Assembly (NCBI RefSeq): GCF_030160295.1
Contig: NZ_BSOB01000046.1
Span: 192,673-256,672 of the forward strand
Direction: 5' to 3'
DNA: 64,000 nucleotides
DNA from: Dyella acidisoli
Lineage (GTDB): Bacteria; Pseudomonadota; Gammaproteobacteria; Xanthomonadales; Rhodanobacteraceae
Below, one piece after another: positions 56,514 through 64,000 of this stretch. Numbering within the stretch: the stretch's first letter is position 1; each line of letters starts with the position of its first letter. Position numbers and translations under genes: made by a program. Below the pieces are notes generated by a model that worked only from the letters and a program-made list of their open reading frames with translations, searched no databases and had not been told where the DNA came from.

Positions 56514-58568
56514 ATGAAGACAGACTCCGTCATCAAGATCCTCTTCATCGAAAACTCGGTCGAGGACGCGGAACAAATCATCACGCTGTTGCGCAATGCC
56601 GGCATTGCCGTACGCCCCGCGCGGGCGACAACTCCCGAACAGGTCCACGATGTGCTCGAAGAGCTCGGCCCGGATCTGGTGCTATACAACCCCTCCGTTA
56701 ACGGACTACCCCTGCGCAGTGTCACGCAGCAGATCGATGCAACCGCCCGCGACATCGCAATGATCGCCTGCGTGCCCAAGATCGATGAGCAGAGCGTGGC
56801 GGACATGTTCCAGGAGGGCGTACACGGGGTCGGTTCGCGTACCCAGCCCAAGCAACTCATCACCGTGATTCGGCGCGAGTTCGAGTCGCTCAACGCACGC
56901 CGCCAGGTTCGCCGGCTCGAAACCGCCCTGCGTGAATCGGAGCGTCGCTGCGATGCACTGCTGGACTCCTCGAACGATCCGATCGCCTACGTGCACGAGG
57001 GTATGCACGTGCGCGCCAATCGGTCTTATCTGGATACATTCGGCTATACCGACTACGACGATCTGCTCTGCCTGCCGGTACTGGACCTGATCGGCCCATC
57101 CGATGCGGAAGCTTTCAAGAACCTGCTTCGCGCGCTATCAAAGGGCGAAAAAACCGAACACCGTCTCGAACTGCACGCGCGCCGCGCCGACGGCAGCACC
57201 TTCCCGGCTACGGCCGAGTTCGCGCACGCCACCTTCGAAGGCGAGCCCTGCCTGCAGATCGTATTCCGCCGCCAGCAGATCGACCCCTCCCTGGTGGAAC
57301 AGCTGCAGCGCGATTCAGTCACTGGGTTGTTCAACCGTGCCCGCATGCTGGAATGCATCGACAACGCTGTCGCTGCCGCGAGCGAAGGCCAGAAGGGTCA
57401 AACCTTGCTTTTGATCGAGCCGGACAACTGGGCGCCGATCGTCAACAATGTCGGGCTGGGCAAAGCCGATGAATTACTGGCAGCCTTCGCGCGCCGCGTA
57501 AGCGGGCAACTAGGGCAGGAGGACATTGCCGGCCTGCTCGCTGATCATACTGTCGGCGTGATCCTGCGCACGGAGACCGATGAGGCGATCCGCGACTGGA
57601 TCGATGGTCTGCAAAAGGCCATTTCCAGTGAGATTTTCGACCTGGGCACGCAGTCGATCACGTTGACTGCCAGCATCGGCGGCAGCCTGCTGGGTGAGAA
57701 GAACGCCAACACCGACATGCTGTTGAACCAGGCTGGCCAGGCCATACGCAGCGCACAGGGCCAGGGCGGCAATCGCAGCGAACTGCACGACCCGGCCGCC
57801 AGAGAAAAAGCCGATGCCGAGCGCGAACGCAACTGGCTGAGCCTGCTACGTAAGGCGCTCACCCAGAACGAATTCATGCTGTACCACCAGCAGACCATCA
57901 GCCTGCAGGATGCCGAGGGCGACTATTCGGAAATCCTGTTGCGCATGAACGGTCCGCAGGGCGAAGTCTCGCCCGGCTTCTTCATGCCGATCGCCGAAAA
58001 GAATGGCCTCAACGCCGAAATCGACCGCTGGGTGCTCAACCAAGCCATCACCGCGCTGAAGACGCGCGACCGGCATGGCATCCCCACTACCTTTTTCGTA
58101 AAGCTCACGCCTGACTCCATGCAACCGCAAGCCAACTTGCTGCCGTGGCTGGATCGCGCACTGAAACAGGCCGGACTCAAGCATGGCCGCCTGGTACTGG
58201 AAATGACGGAAAGCAAGGTGGTGACGATGCTGCGCCCCGCGCAGGAATTCATCACGGCCTGGAAGAAGCTCGGCGGCTATTTCGCACTGGAACAATTCGG
58301 TTCCGGCCTCAATTCTTTCCAGTTGCTCAATCACGTCGACGCGGATTACCTCAAGATCGACCGCAGCTTCATGGCCGATCTTCCGCAGCACCCGGAAAAC
58401 CAGAAGAAGATCACCGAGATCTGTCAGCAAGTGCACGAGATGAAGCGCTTGGCCGTGGCCGAATGGGTAGAAGATGCGGCCAGCACTTCGCTGCTATTCG
58501 CTTGCGGCGTGGATTTCGTGCAGGGCAACTTCCTGCAAGAGCCCCAGCCTTTGGTGGTGAACGCCTAA
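56514..58568 (+). CDS. FimX-like signalling protein (degenerate REC-PAS-GGDEF-EAL)
   Basis: A 684-aa protein. Residues 1-120 are a receiver-like domain whose phosphorylatable Asp is replaced (VLYNPSVNG, Asn59). About 150-265 is a PAS domain; 285-430 a GGDEF-like domain without the GGDEF motif (VGLGKADELLAAF); and 440-684 an EAL-like domain with EILLRMNG instead of EALLR and LKIDRSF near the end. This is the architecture of FimX, which binds c-di-GMP through its EAL domain and controls type IV pilus motility. The start at 56514 gives the usual FimX length; upstream ATGs add 12-22 residues. Confidence 0.85.
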   Translation: MKTDSVIKILFIENSVEDAEQIITLLRNAGIAVRPARATTPEQVHDVLEELGPDLVLYNPSVNGLPLRSVTQQIDATARDIAMIACVPKIDEQSVADMFQEGVHGVGSRTQPKQLITVIRREFESLNARRQVRRLETALRESERRCDALLDSSNDPIAYVHEGMHVRANRSYLDTFGYTDYDDLLCLPVLDLIGPSDAEAFKNLLRALSKGEKTEHRLELHARRADGSTFPATAEFAHATFEGEPCLQIVFRRQQIDPSLVEQLQRDSVTGLFNRARMLECIDNAVAAASEGQKGQTLLLIEPDNWAPIVNNVGLGKADELLAAFARRVSGQLGQEDIAGLLADHTVGVILRTETDEAIRDWIDGLQKAISSEIFDLGTQSITLTASIGGSLLGEKNANTDMLLNQAGQAIRSAQGQGGNRSELHDPAAREKADAERERNWLSLLRKALTQNEFMLYHQQTISLQDAEGDYSEILLRMNGPQGEVSPGFFMPIAEKNGLNAEIDRWVLNQAITALKTRDRHGIPTTFFVKLTPDSMQPQANLLPWLDRALKQAGLKHGRLVLEMTESKVVTMLRPAQEFITAWKKLGGYFALEQFGSGLNSFQLLNHVDADYLKIDRSFMADLPQHPENQKKITEICQQVHEMKRLAVAEWVEDAASTSLLFACGVDFVQGNFLQEPQPLVVNA

Positions 58569-58583
58569 GAAAAGCCTTTCGTG

Positions 58584-58674
58584 GGCTGGGGCACAAATGA
58601 CGTAAATTGGGGTACAAACCCCAACACTGCCATGGCGGCGCATTCCGATGTTGAGGTTTGCACCCCAACCCACA
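58584..58674. repeat. TTGGGGTTTGCACCCCAACC-type palindrome
   Basis: Starts GGGCTGGGGCACAAATGACG, then a second segment TTGGGGTACAAACCCCAAC, then ATGTTGAGGTTTGCACCCCA-ACCCAC at the right. It carries an extra partial copy of the left motif compared with 31696 and 46083, and lies 15 bp after the FimX-like stop. Confidence 0.8.
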
Positions 58675-58675
58675 A

Positions 58676-58709
58676 AAACAAAAAGCCCTGCGGAAATCCG
58701 CAGGGCTTT
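58676..58709 (-). terminator. Terminator of the rpsP-rimM-trmD-rplS operon
   Basis: On the minus strand AAAGCCCTGCGGA / TCCGCAGGGCTTT with a 2-nt loop, followed by TTGTTTTTGTG; 24 bp after the rplS stop. Confidence 0.9.
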
Positions 58710-58732
58710 CATATAACGCTGCAGCCGTCGAA

Positions 58733-59098
58733 TTAGTCGGCGGAGGTCGAAGCGCCGATGTTTTCCTTGATGCGCGCTGCCTTGCCTTCCAGGTTACGCA
58801 AGTAGTACAGCTTGGCGCCACGCACTTTGCCCTTGCGCTTCACCTGCACCGATTCGATGCTCGGGCTGTGCGCCTGGAACACGCGCTCCACGCCAGTGCC
58901 ATGCGAAATCTTACGCACGGTGAAGGCCGAATGCAGGCCGCGGCTGCGCTTGGCGATGACAACGCCCTCGAACGCCTGTACGCGCTCGCGGTTGCCTTCC
59001 TTCACCTTGACGTTGACCACCACGGTGTCGCCAGGGCCGAACTCCGGCAGCTGGCGGGTGATCTGCTCGGCTTCGAACTGTTCGATGATCTTGTTCAT
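58733..59098 (-). CDS. rplS: 50S ribosomal protein L19
   Basis: A 121-aa ribosomal protein, with [40 protein letters not shown] and [17 protein letters not shown] as family segments. Last gene of the rpsP-rimM-trmD-rplS operon, starting 18 bp after trmD. Confidence 0.97.
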   Translation of the reverse strand: MNKIIEQFEAEQITRQLPEFGPGDTVVVNVKVKEGNRERVQAFEGVVIAKRSRGLHSAFTVRKISHGTGVERVFQAHSPSIESVQVKRKGKVRGAKLYYLRNLEGKAARIKENIGASTSAD

Positions 59099-59116
59099 GA
59101 CAACACCTGTCTTTGT

Positions 59117-59902
59117 TCAATGACTGCGGTCTTCATCGGCCGCATCGTTTTGCCGTTGCTGCACTTGAGCATGCTCACGGCGGAATTCATCCAACAGCGC
59201 GCGTGATTCTTTATCCAGCGCGCGCTGCGCCAATAAATCGGGACGCCTCAACCAAGTTCGTCCCAACGATTGCTTCAGACGCCAACGGCGAATTGCCGCG
59301 TGATCGCCGGAAAGCAGCACCTCCGGTACGTCGCCCAGTGCGTCGTGCACTGGTTTCGTGTAGTGCGGACAATCGAGCAAGCCGTTCGAGAACGAATCCT
59401 GCTCGGCGGATTGTGCATCGTTCAACGCACCTTCCTGCAAGCGGCCTACCGCGTCGATGATTACCGCGGCACCCAACTCACCGCCGGACAGCACATAATC
59501 GCCGATGGACAGCTCCTCGTCGACCTCGTGCGCCAGCAGACGCTCGTCTACACCTTCGTAACGCCCACAGAGCAGAGCGATGCGCGGCAGCTTCGCCAGC
59601 GCTTCCACCCTGCCCTGCGTCAGCCGCGCTCCTTGCGGACTGAGGTAAATCACATGCACCGGTTCGGGTGCTGCCTCGCGCATCGCCTTGAGGGTTTTGC
59701 GCAGAGGCTCGATCAACATCACCATGCCCGGACCGCCGCCGCAGGTGCGGCCATCCACGGTACGGTAGTTGTCGGTGGCGTAATCGCGCGGATTCCAGGC
59801 TTCCACCTGCAGCAGCTCACGCTGTTGCGCGCGTCCCACGACACCGACGGCGGCGCACTGGCGCATGAAGTCCGGGAACAACGTGACGACATCGATGCGC
59901 AT
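59117..59902 (-). CDS. trmD: tRNA (guanine-37-N1)-methyltransferase
   Basis: A 261-aa SPOUT (trefoil-knot) methyltransferase that makes m1G37 and prevents +1 frameshifting. [12 protein letters not shown] start, [25 protein letters not shown] and the knot [23 protein letters not shown] are visible. The ATG at 59902 begins at the conserved MRIDVV; the upstream extension overlaps rimM. Confidence 0.96.
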   Translation of the reverse strand: MRIDVVTLFPDFMRQCAAVGVVGRAQQRELLQVEAWNPRDYATDNYRTVDGRTCGGGPGMVMLIEPLRKTLKAMREAAPEPVHVIYLSPQGARLTQGRVEALAKLPRIALLCGRYEGVDERLLAHEVDEELSIGDYVLSGGELGAAVIIDAVGRLQEGALNDAQSAEQDSFSNGLLDCPHYTKPVHDALGDVPEVLLSGDHAAIRRWRLKQSLGRTWLRRPDLLAQRALDKESRALLDEFRREHAQVQQRQNDAADEDRSH

Positions 59903-59909
59903 AGGACCC

Positions 59910-60425
59910 TCAGAACTCGGGATCCCAGTCCACCACCATGCGTCCGCCGGAAAGATCCACCGAACGCACATATACACCCTGGACGAAAGGAACCAGCCGC
60001 TCGCGCTCGCCATCCCTTACGACCACCACATCGTTGGCGCCGGTCGCGAACAGATGACTCACGCGTCCCAACGCTACGCCTTCGGTGGTGACAACCTCGA
60101 GACCTTCGAGGTCGACCCAGTAGTACTCATCCTTCCCAGGCGGTGGTAGCAGTTCGCGGGCGACATAGATCTCCTGCCCTACCAATGCCGCTGCACCATC
60201 CCGGTCGTCCACCCCTGGCAATTTGGCGATGAGCCCTTTGCCCTGAGGCCGACCTTTGACACCTTCGGTCTTCATTTCCCCGCCCGGCGCCCCCGAGAGC
60301 TGCCAGGGTAGATAGTTGAAGATCTGCGCACGGGGCTCGGTCCAGGATTCGAGCTTTACCCAGCCCTGTACGCCGTACAACCCGACGATGCGTCCGACCA
60401 GGACGCGCCGACCGGCTGCATTCAT
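59910..60425 (-). CDS. rimM: 16S rRNA processing protein RimM
   Basis: A 171-aa two-domain protein (N-terminal RimM domain from [23 protein letters not shown]-barrel with [18 protein letters not shown] and the [14 protein letters not shown] end). It assists 30S maturation with S19. It starts 2 bp after rpsP ends and stops 7 bp before trmD, so the operon is very compact. Confidence 0.95.
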   Translation of the reverse strand: MNAAGRRVLVGRIVGLYGVQGWVKLESWTEPRAQIFNYLPWQLSGAPGGEMKTEGVKGRPQGKGLIAKLPGVDDRDGAAALVGQEIYVARELLPPPGKDEYYWVDLEGLEVVTTEGVALGRVSHLFATGANDVVVVRDGERERLVPFVQGVYVRSVDLSGGRMVVDWDPEF

Positions 60426-60427
60426 GC

Positions 60428-60679
60428 TCAGGCAGCCTGCTTGGCGGCTTCCTTCAACAGGGAGGCAACCTTGTCGCTCAACTGAGCGCCCTTGCCTACC
60501 CACTCCTGCACGCGCGCGACGTTCAGCTCAAGGCGCTTGTCCTTGCCCGCAGCGACCGGGTTGTAGAAACCAACGTTCTCGATGTTGCGGCCATCACGCG
60601 CGCTGCGCGAGTCGGTCACAACGACGTGGTAGAACGGACGGCCCTTGGCGCCGCCGCGCGAAAGACGAATCTTGACCAT
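60428..60679 (-). CDS. rpsP: 30S ribosomal protein S16
   Basis: An 83-aa ribosomal protein beginning [20 protein letters not shown], with IENVGFYNP. The ATG at 60679 is preceded by GAGCTTTTTAC. First gene of the four-gene operon. Confidence 0.97.
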   Translation of the reverse strand: MVKIRLSRGGAKGRPFYHVVVTDSRSARDGRNIENVGFYNPVAAGKDKRLELNVARVQEWVGKGAQLSDKVASLLKEAAKQAA

Positions 60680-60797
60680 AGTAAAAAGCTCCAGAGTTGC
60701 CGACTTGCCCGGCAAGCACGCCCTAGACTGGGCGCGGTAAACGCGACATTTTAATGAAATTCGTGGAAAAAGGAAGGGGTTAGCGATCCAGCCCGCT

Positions 60798-62180
60798 TCA
60801 GCGCATTGGCGGAAAGCCGCCGCCCATCCCGCCCATGCCCTTCATGGCACCACGCATCTGCCGCAGCAGGCCTTTGGTGCCGCCTTTGGAGAGCTTGGAC
60901 ATCATCTTTTCCATCTGCATGTACTGCTTCAGCAGGCGGTTGACGTCCGCCGGTTGCGTGCCAGAACCGCGCGCCACACGAGCGCGGCGGGAGCCGTTAA
61001 GCAGGTCCGGATGGCGACGTTCTTTCTTGGTCATCGAACTGATGATCGCGATCATGCGCTTGATCTCGCCATCGTTGACCTTGGATTTCACGTTCTCAGG
61101 CAGCGAGGAGACGCCCGGCAGCTTGTCCATCAAACCGGCCAACCCACCCATGTTATTCATCTGCTCAAGCTGGTCACGCATGTCATTGAGGTCGAAGCGC
61201 TTGCCCTTGATCACCTTCTCGGCGAGCTTCTGCGCCTTTTCCTGATCGACCTTGCGCTCTACTTCCTCGACCAGCGACAGGACGTCACCCATGCCGAGGA
61301 TGCGCTGTGCCACGCGATCGGGATAGAACGGCTCCAGCGCGTCCGTCTTCTCGCCCGCGCCGAGGAATTTGATCGGCCGGCCGGTGACGTAGCGCACCGA
61401 GAGCGCCGCACCACCACGGGCATCGCCGTCGGTCTTGGTCAGCACCACACCGGTGAGCGGCAGCGCTTCGGCGAAAGCTTTGGCAGTATTGGCCGCGTCC
61501 TGACCGGTCATCGAGTCGACTACGAACAGCGTTTCGATGGGCGTGATCGCGGCATGCAGCGCTTTGATCTCGGCCATCATGGCTTCATCGATATGCAGAC
61601 GGCCAGCGGTATCCACCAGCAGCACGTCCATCACTTCCTTGCGCGCGGCGCTGATCGCCGCCTTGGCGATGTCGACGGGGTTCTGGCTGCCCTCGGAGGG
61701 GAAGAACCGCACACCCACCTGCTCGGCGAGCGTACGCAACTGCTCGATAGCTGCCGGACGGTACACGTCGCAGCTCACCACCATCACGCGCTTTTTCTTG
61801 CGCTCAGTGAGGAAGCGCGCGAGCTTGGCCACGGTGGTGGTCTTACCAGCACCCTGCAGACCCGCCATCAACACCACGGCGGGCGGCTGCTGGGCAAGGT
61901 TCAATTCGGCATTGGCAGTGCCCATCACTGCTGTCAGCTCGTCGCTGACCACCTTCACCAAGGCCTGGCCCGGCGACAGGCTCTTGAGCACTTCCTGGCC
62001 GACTGCGCGCACCTTCACGCGCTCGATCAACGCCTGCACCACTGGCAGCGCCACGTCAGCTTCCAGCAACGCAATGCGCACTTCGCGCAGCGATTCGCGG
62101 ATATTTTCCTCGGTCAACCGGCCACGGCCACGCAAGCGGTTGACGGTGGTAGAGAGGCGTTGGCTGAGCGACTCGAACAT
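60798..62180 (-). CDS. ffh: Signal recognition particle protein Ffh
   Basis: A 460-aa SRP54 GTPase. N-domain helix bundle at 1-95, then G-domain with [11 protein letters not shown] (106-116), [20 protein letters not shown] and [12 protein letters not shown]. The C-terminal M-domain is Met-rich ([13 protein letters not shown] end) and binds 4.5S RNA and signal peptides. It is upstream of rpsP on the same strand, 118 bp apart. Confidence 0.97.
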   Translation of the reverse strand: MFESLSQRLSTTVNRLRGRGRLTEENIRESLREVRIALLEADVALPVVQALIERVKVRAVGQEVLKSLSPGQALVKVVSDELTAVMGTANAELNLAQQPPAVVLMAGLQGAGKTTTVAKLARFLTERKKKRVMVVSCDVYRPAAIEQLRTLAEQVGVRFFPSEGSQNPVDIAKAAISAARKEVMDVLLVDTAGRLHIDEAMMAEIKALHAAITPIETLFVVDSMTGQDAANTAKAFAEALPLTGVVLTKTDGDARGGAALSVRYVTGRPIKFLGAGEKTDALEPFYPDRVAQRILGMGDVLSLVEEVERKVDQEKAQKLAEKVIKGKRFDLNDMRDQLEQMNNMGGLAGLMDKLPGVSSLPENVKSKVNDGEIKRMIAIISSMTKKERRHPDLLNGSRRARVARGSGTQPADVNRLLKQYMQMEKMMSKLSKGGTKGLLRQMRGAMKGMGGMGGGFPPMR

Positions 62181-62282
62181 AAGCGCGGGATCGACATACG
62201 AAAATTGGACAGGCGATTGTATCAGACCCGCCTGTTTTCTCAGGGCCTCAGAAAATGGCCCTAGGCATTCGCCAATCCCTCG

Positions 62283-62539
62283 TCACGGTGCGACGCCGCC
62301 ATCTCTGCGGCAGAGCCAAACCGGACTGCCCGACACAATGCGCTGCTCGTAGACATCCCTCTCAACGACGCAGTTCCAAGCGTCGATACACTGCAGGTGA
62401 AGTGATGCGAGAGCTATGCGCCGGTGATGTCGAAGGCTTCGCCCATTTCGCCCGCACTCATGGGGCCGCTCTGCAATCGCTTGAAAATAGCGCGACGCGT
62501 GGGATCGGCGAGGGCACGGAAGACGGCTTGTTGCTTCAT
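62283..62539 (-). pseudogene. Degenerate ArsR-family regulator gene
   Basis: From the ATG at 62539 the first 41 codons read AVFRALADPTRRAIFKRLQS and SAGEMGEAFDIT, a clear ArsR/SdpR winged-helix start, then hit an in-frame TAG at 62416-62414. Directly after the stop the same frame continues LSHHF, the expected recognition-helix motif, and then a neighbouring frame gives DAWNCVVERDVYEQRIV, resembling the ArsR wing. A nonsense codon plus at least one frameshift therefore seem to have inactivated it. No partner gene of the operon remains nearby. Confidence 0.65.
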
Positions 62540-62656
62540 CGCCTGGCAAGACACTCCGATTGACGAGTAGATATTTAGACAACCTTCTAAATGCTGCAAG
62601 TACCAGTCACACAACCGCGCTCACCCCACTCCCGCCGTGTGCCACACTTGCACGCC

Positions 62657-63466
62657 ATGCTAGCCACTCTCTCCATCTTAGCCGTCGTCTGTTACCTGCT
62701 CGCCAGCGGGCTGTTGGCGTGGCCTCTGTTTGACGGCAATACAGCCGCGCCGACTCGATTGGCGCGTCCTGCGCTCGTGATTGCCACCGTTGCTGTAGCG
62801 GCACACGCCGCCTGGTTGCTGGCAACGCACCGCGGTGCGCTGGATCTGCATTTCTTCGCCGCACTATCACTGGTGGCGTGTGTGGTGTCGGCGCTGACAC
62901 TGGCGGTCAATCTCACTCGGCCGGTCGTCGCGCTTGGCGTCATCGTCTTTCCGCTAAGCGCATTGTTGCTGTTAGTGGACAGCTTTCTCGCGCCACCTAC
63001 GGCGCCCATATCGATGGATTGGCAAATCAAGTTGCATGTAACCGTGGCGCTGCTCGCTTTCAGTGTGCTCTCTATCGCAGCAGCGATGGCCATCCTGCTG
63101 GCCATCCAGGACCGGGCGTTGCGGCATCGTCACATCACGCCGTGGCTGAGCGCGTTGCCGCCTTTGACATTGACGGAATCGCTGCTGTTTCGACTGATCG
63201 GCGCAGGTTTCGCATTGCTCACCGTGGCACTGCTCACCGGCATCCTGTTCATCAACAATCTCTTCAGTCAGCACTTGGCACACAAAACTGTGCTGTCGAT
63301 CATTGCCTGGCTAGTCTTTGGCGCCCTGCTCTATGGCCGCTGGCGGCATGGCTGGCGCGGACGCAGCGCGGTCAACCTCACGCTGATCGGAATGAGCGTG
63401 CTGGTGTTGGCGTTCTTTGGATCGAAGTTCGTGCTGGAAGTGATCCTGCACCGCGCTGTGGATTAA
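62657..63466 (+). CDS. YpjD/CcsA-like inner-membrane protein
   Basis: A 269-aa polytopic protein with about eight hydrophobic segments. It matches the cytochrome-c-assembly-like YpjD family normally found divergent from ffh, as here. LHVTVALLAFSVLSIAAAMA and LFINNLFSQHLAHKTVLSIIAW contain the His residues that bind heme in CcsA/CcmC relatives. WGxWD-type motifs of true CcsA are not obvious, so a heme-handling role is only probable. The ATG at 62657 fits the usual length (~265). Confidence 0.85.
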   Translation: MLATLSILAVVCYLLASGLLAWPLFDGNTAAPTRLARPALVIATVAVAAHAAWLLATHRGALDLHFFAALSLVACVVSALTLAVNLTRPVVALGVIVFPLSALLLLVDSFLAPPTAPISMDWQIKLHVTVALLAFSVLSIAAAMAILLAIQDRALRHRHITPWLSALPPLTLTESLLFRLIGAGFALLTVALLTGILFINNLFSQHLAHKTVLSIIAWLVFGALLYGRWRHGWRGRSAVNLTLIGMSVLVLAFFGSKFVLEVILHRAVD

Positions 63467-63471
63467 GTTCC

Positions 63472-64000
63472 TCAGCGGCAGGCGTCGATCGCCTGTGCCA
63501 AACGCTCCACCCCGATCACCTCCATCTCACCCACCGACCCTTTCTTCGGCGCGTTGGCTTTCGGCACGATGGCACGCCGGAAGCCATGATGAGCCGCTTC
63601 CTTCATGCGTTCTTCGCCGTTAGGCACAGGACGAATTTCTCCGGAAAGGCCGACCTCGCCAAAGGCGATCGTTTTCTCCGGCAGCGGGCGATCTCGCAGG
63701 GATGAGAGCACCGCCAGCAGTACGGGCAAATCTGCAGCGGTTTCCTGCACGCGGATGCCGCCGACGACATTGACGAAGACATCCTGATCATAAGCAGCTA
63801 CACCGCCATGCCGGTGCAGGACAGCCAGCAGCATGGCCAGTCGATTCTGCTCGAGACCAAGCGCCACGCGTCGTGGATTGCCCAGCGAGGACTGATCCAC
63901 CAACGCCTGCACCTCGACCAACAACGGCCGCGTGCCCTCACGCGTAACCATCACGGCACTGCCCGACGTAGGACCGCTATGCGCGGACAGGAAAATGGCG
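63472..64000 (-). CDS. radA: DNA repair protein RadA (3' part; 5' end outside window)
   Basis: About 175 C-terminal residues of RadA/Sms. The frame is open to the window edge and reads FLSAHSGPTSGSAVMV, then TREGTRPLLVEVQALVD, then VGGIRVQETAADLPVL and FGEVGLSGEIRPVPNGEERM, the Lon-protease-like domain of RadA. It processes branched recombination intermediates. The N-terminal zinc finger and the RecA-like ATPase core would lie beyond 64000. It converges with the YpjD-like gene, leaving 5 bp between their stops. Confidence 0.93.
   Translation of the reverse strand, partial: AIFLSAHSGPTSGSAVMVTREGTRPLLVEVQALVDQSSLGNPRRVALGLEQNRLAMLLAVLHRHGGVAAYDQDVFVNVVGGIRVQETAADLPVLLAVLSSLRDRPLPEKTIAFGEVGLSGEIRPVPNGEERMKEAAHHGFRRAIVPKANAPKKGSVGEMEVIGVERLAQAIDACR

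Overview
The window is GC-rich, densely coded gammaproteobacterial DNA. It most resembles the order Xanthomonadales, and my best guess is the Rhodanobacteraceae (Dyella/Luteibacter/Rhodanobacter type). The reasons are a Xanthomonas-style arginine pathway (acetylornithine transcarbamylase, a deacetylase, and a fused acetylglutamate kinase/synthase), an aryl-polyene/xanthomonadin-like fatty-acid gene trio, a cysteine-poor DksA, and many dispersed intergenic palindromes. There is no prophage, CRISPR array, rRNA or tRNA gene, and no intact transposase.

Layout. 1-2.95 kb: end of an aryl-polyene-like cluster (ketosynthase, dehydratase, ketoreductase) plus a small secreted protein. 3-25.7 kb: a leucine/isoleucine degradation set (liuA, thiolase, liuB, liuC, liuD, HMG-CoA lyase, type II hydroxyacyl-CoA dehydrogenase). 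It is interrupted by a lipobox-bearing subtilase autotransporter, an Ala-rich lipoprotein, an HscC chaperone coupled to a J-domain membrane protein, a secreted phospholipase-D-like protein, the feoA-feoB iron operon with a third Cys-rich gene, and small cupin/GNAT/YdeI genes. 25.7-31.7 kb: EfpL, an FUSC transporter, and kynurenine-pathway genes (ACMSD, kynU). 31.8-43.4 kb: a long leftward arginine-proline cluster (argF', paiB-like, osmC-like, argG, argE', argAB fusion, argC, argH, cupin, proB, proA). 43.4-47.7 kb: a glycine-zipper protein, cysS, sufE, a tailed DksA and yidD. 47.7-56.3 kb: dihydroorotase, a YbaY-like lipoprotein, folE2, a leftward run mtaD-yciI-ubiG-gph-squalene-synthase-like, then efp divergent from epmB. 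56.5-64 kb: a FimX-like signalling protein, the rpsP-rimM-trmD-rplS operon, ffh, a degenerate ArsR gene, a YpjD-like membrane protein and the 3' part of radA.

The most interesting signal is in the leader of the arginine cluster (43161-43388). It holds a promoter-like pair, a 34-codon ORF with five Arg codons, an 8-nt segment at the end of that ORF that is perfectly complementary to the 5' arm of a strong intrinsic terminator, and that terminator ending just before the argF' ribosome-binding site. This is the architecture of ribosome-stalling attenuation, here apparently for arginine. Other points of interest are a DksA with a histone-H1-like N-terminal tail and an incomplete zinc site, five families of intergenic palindromes (one of which supplies the stop codons of the genes it abuts), and a third feo gene with a Cys-rich tail.

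Functional names come from motif and family recognition by eye; no database search was run.
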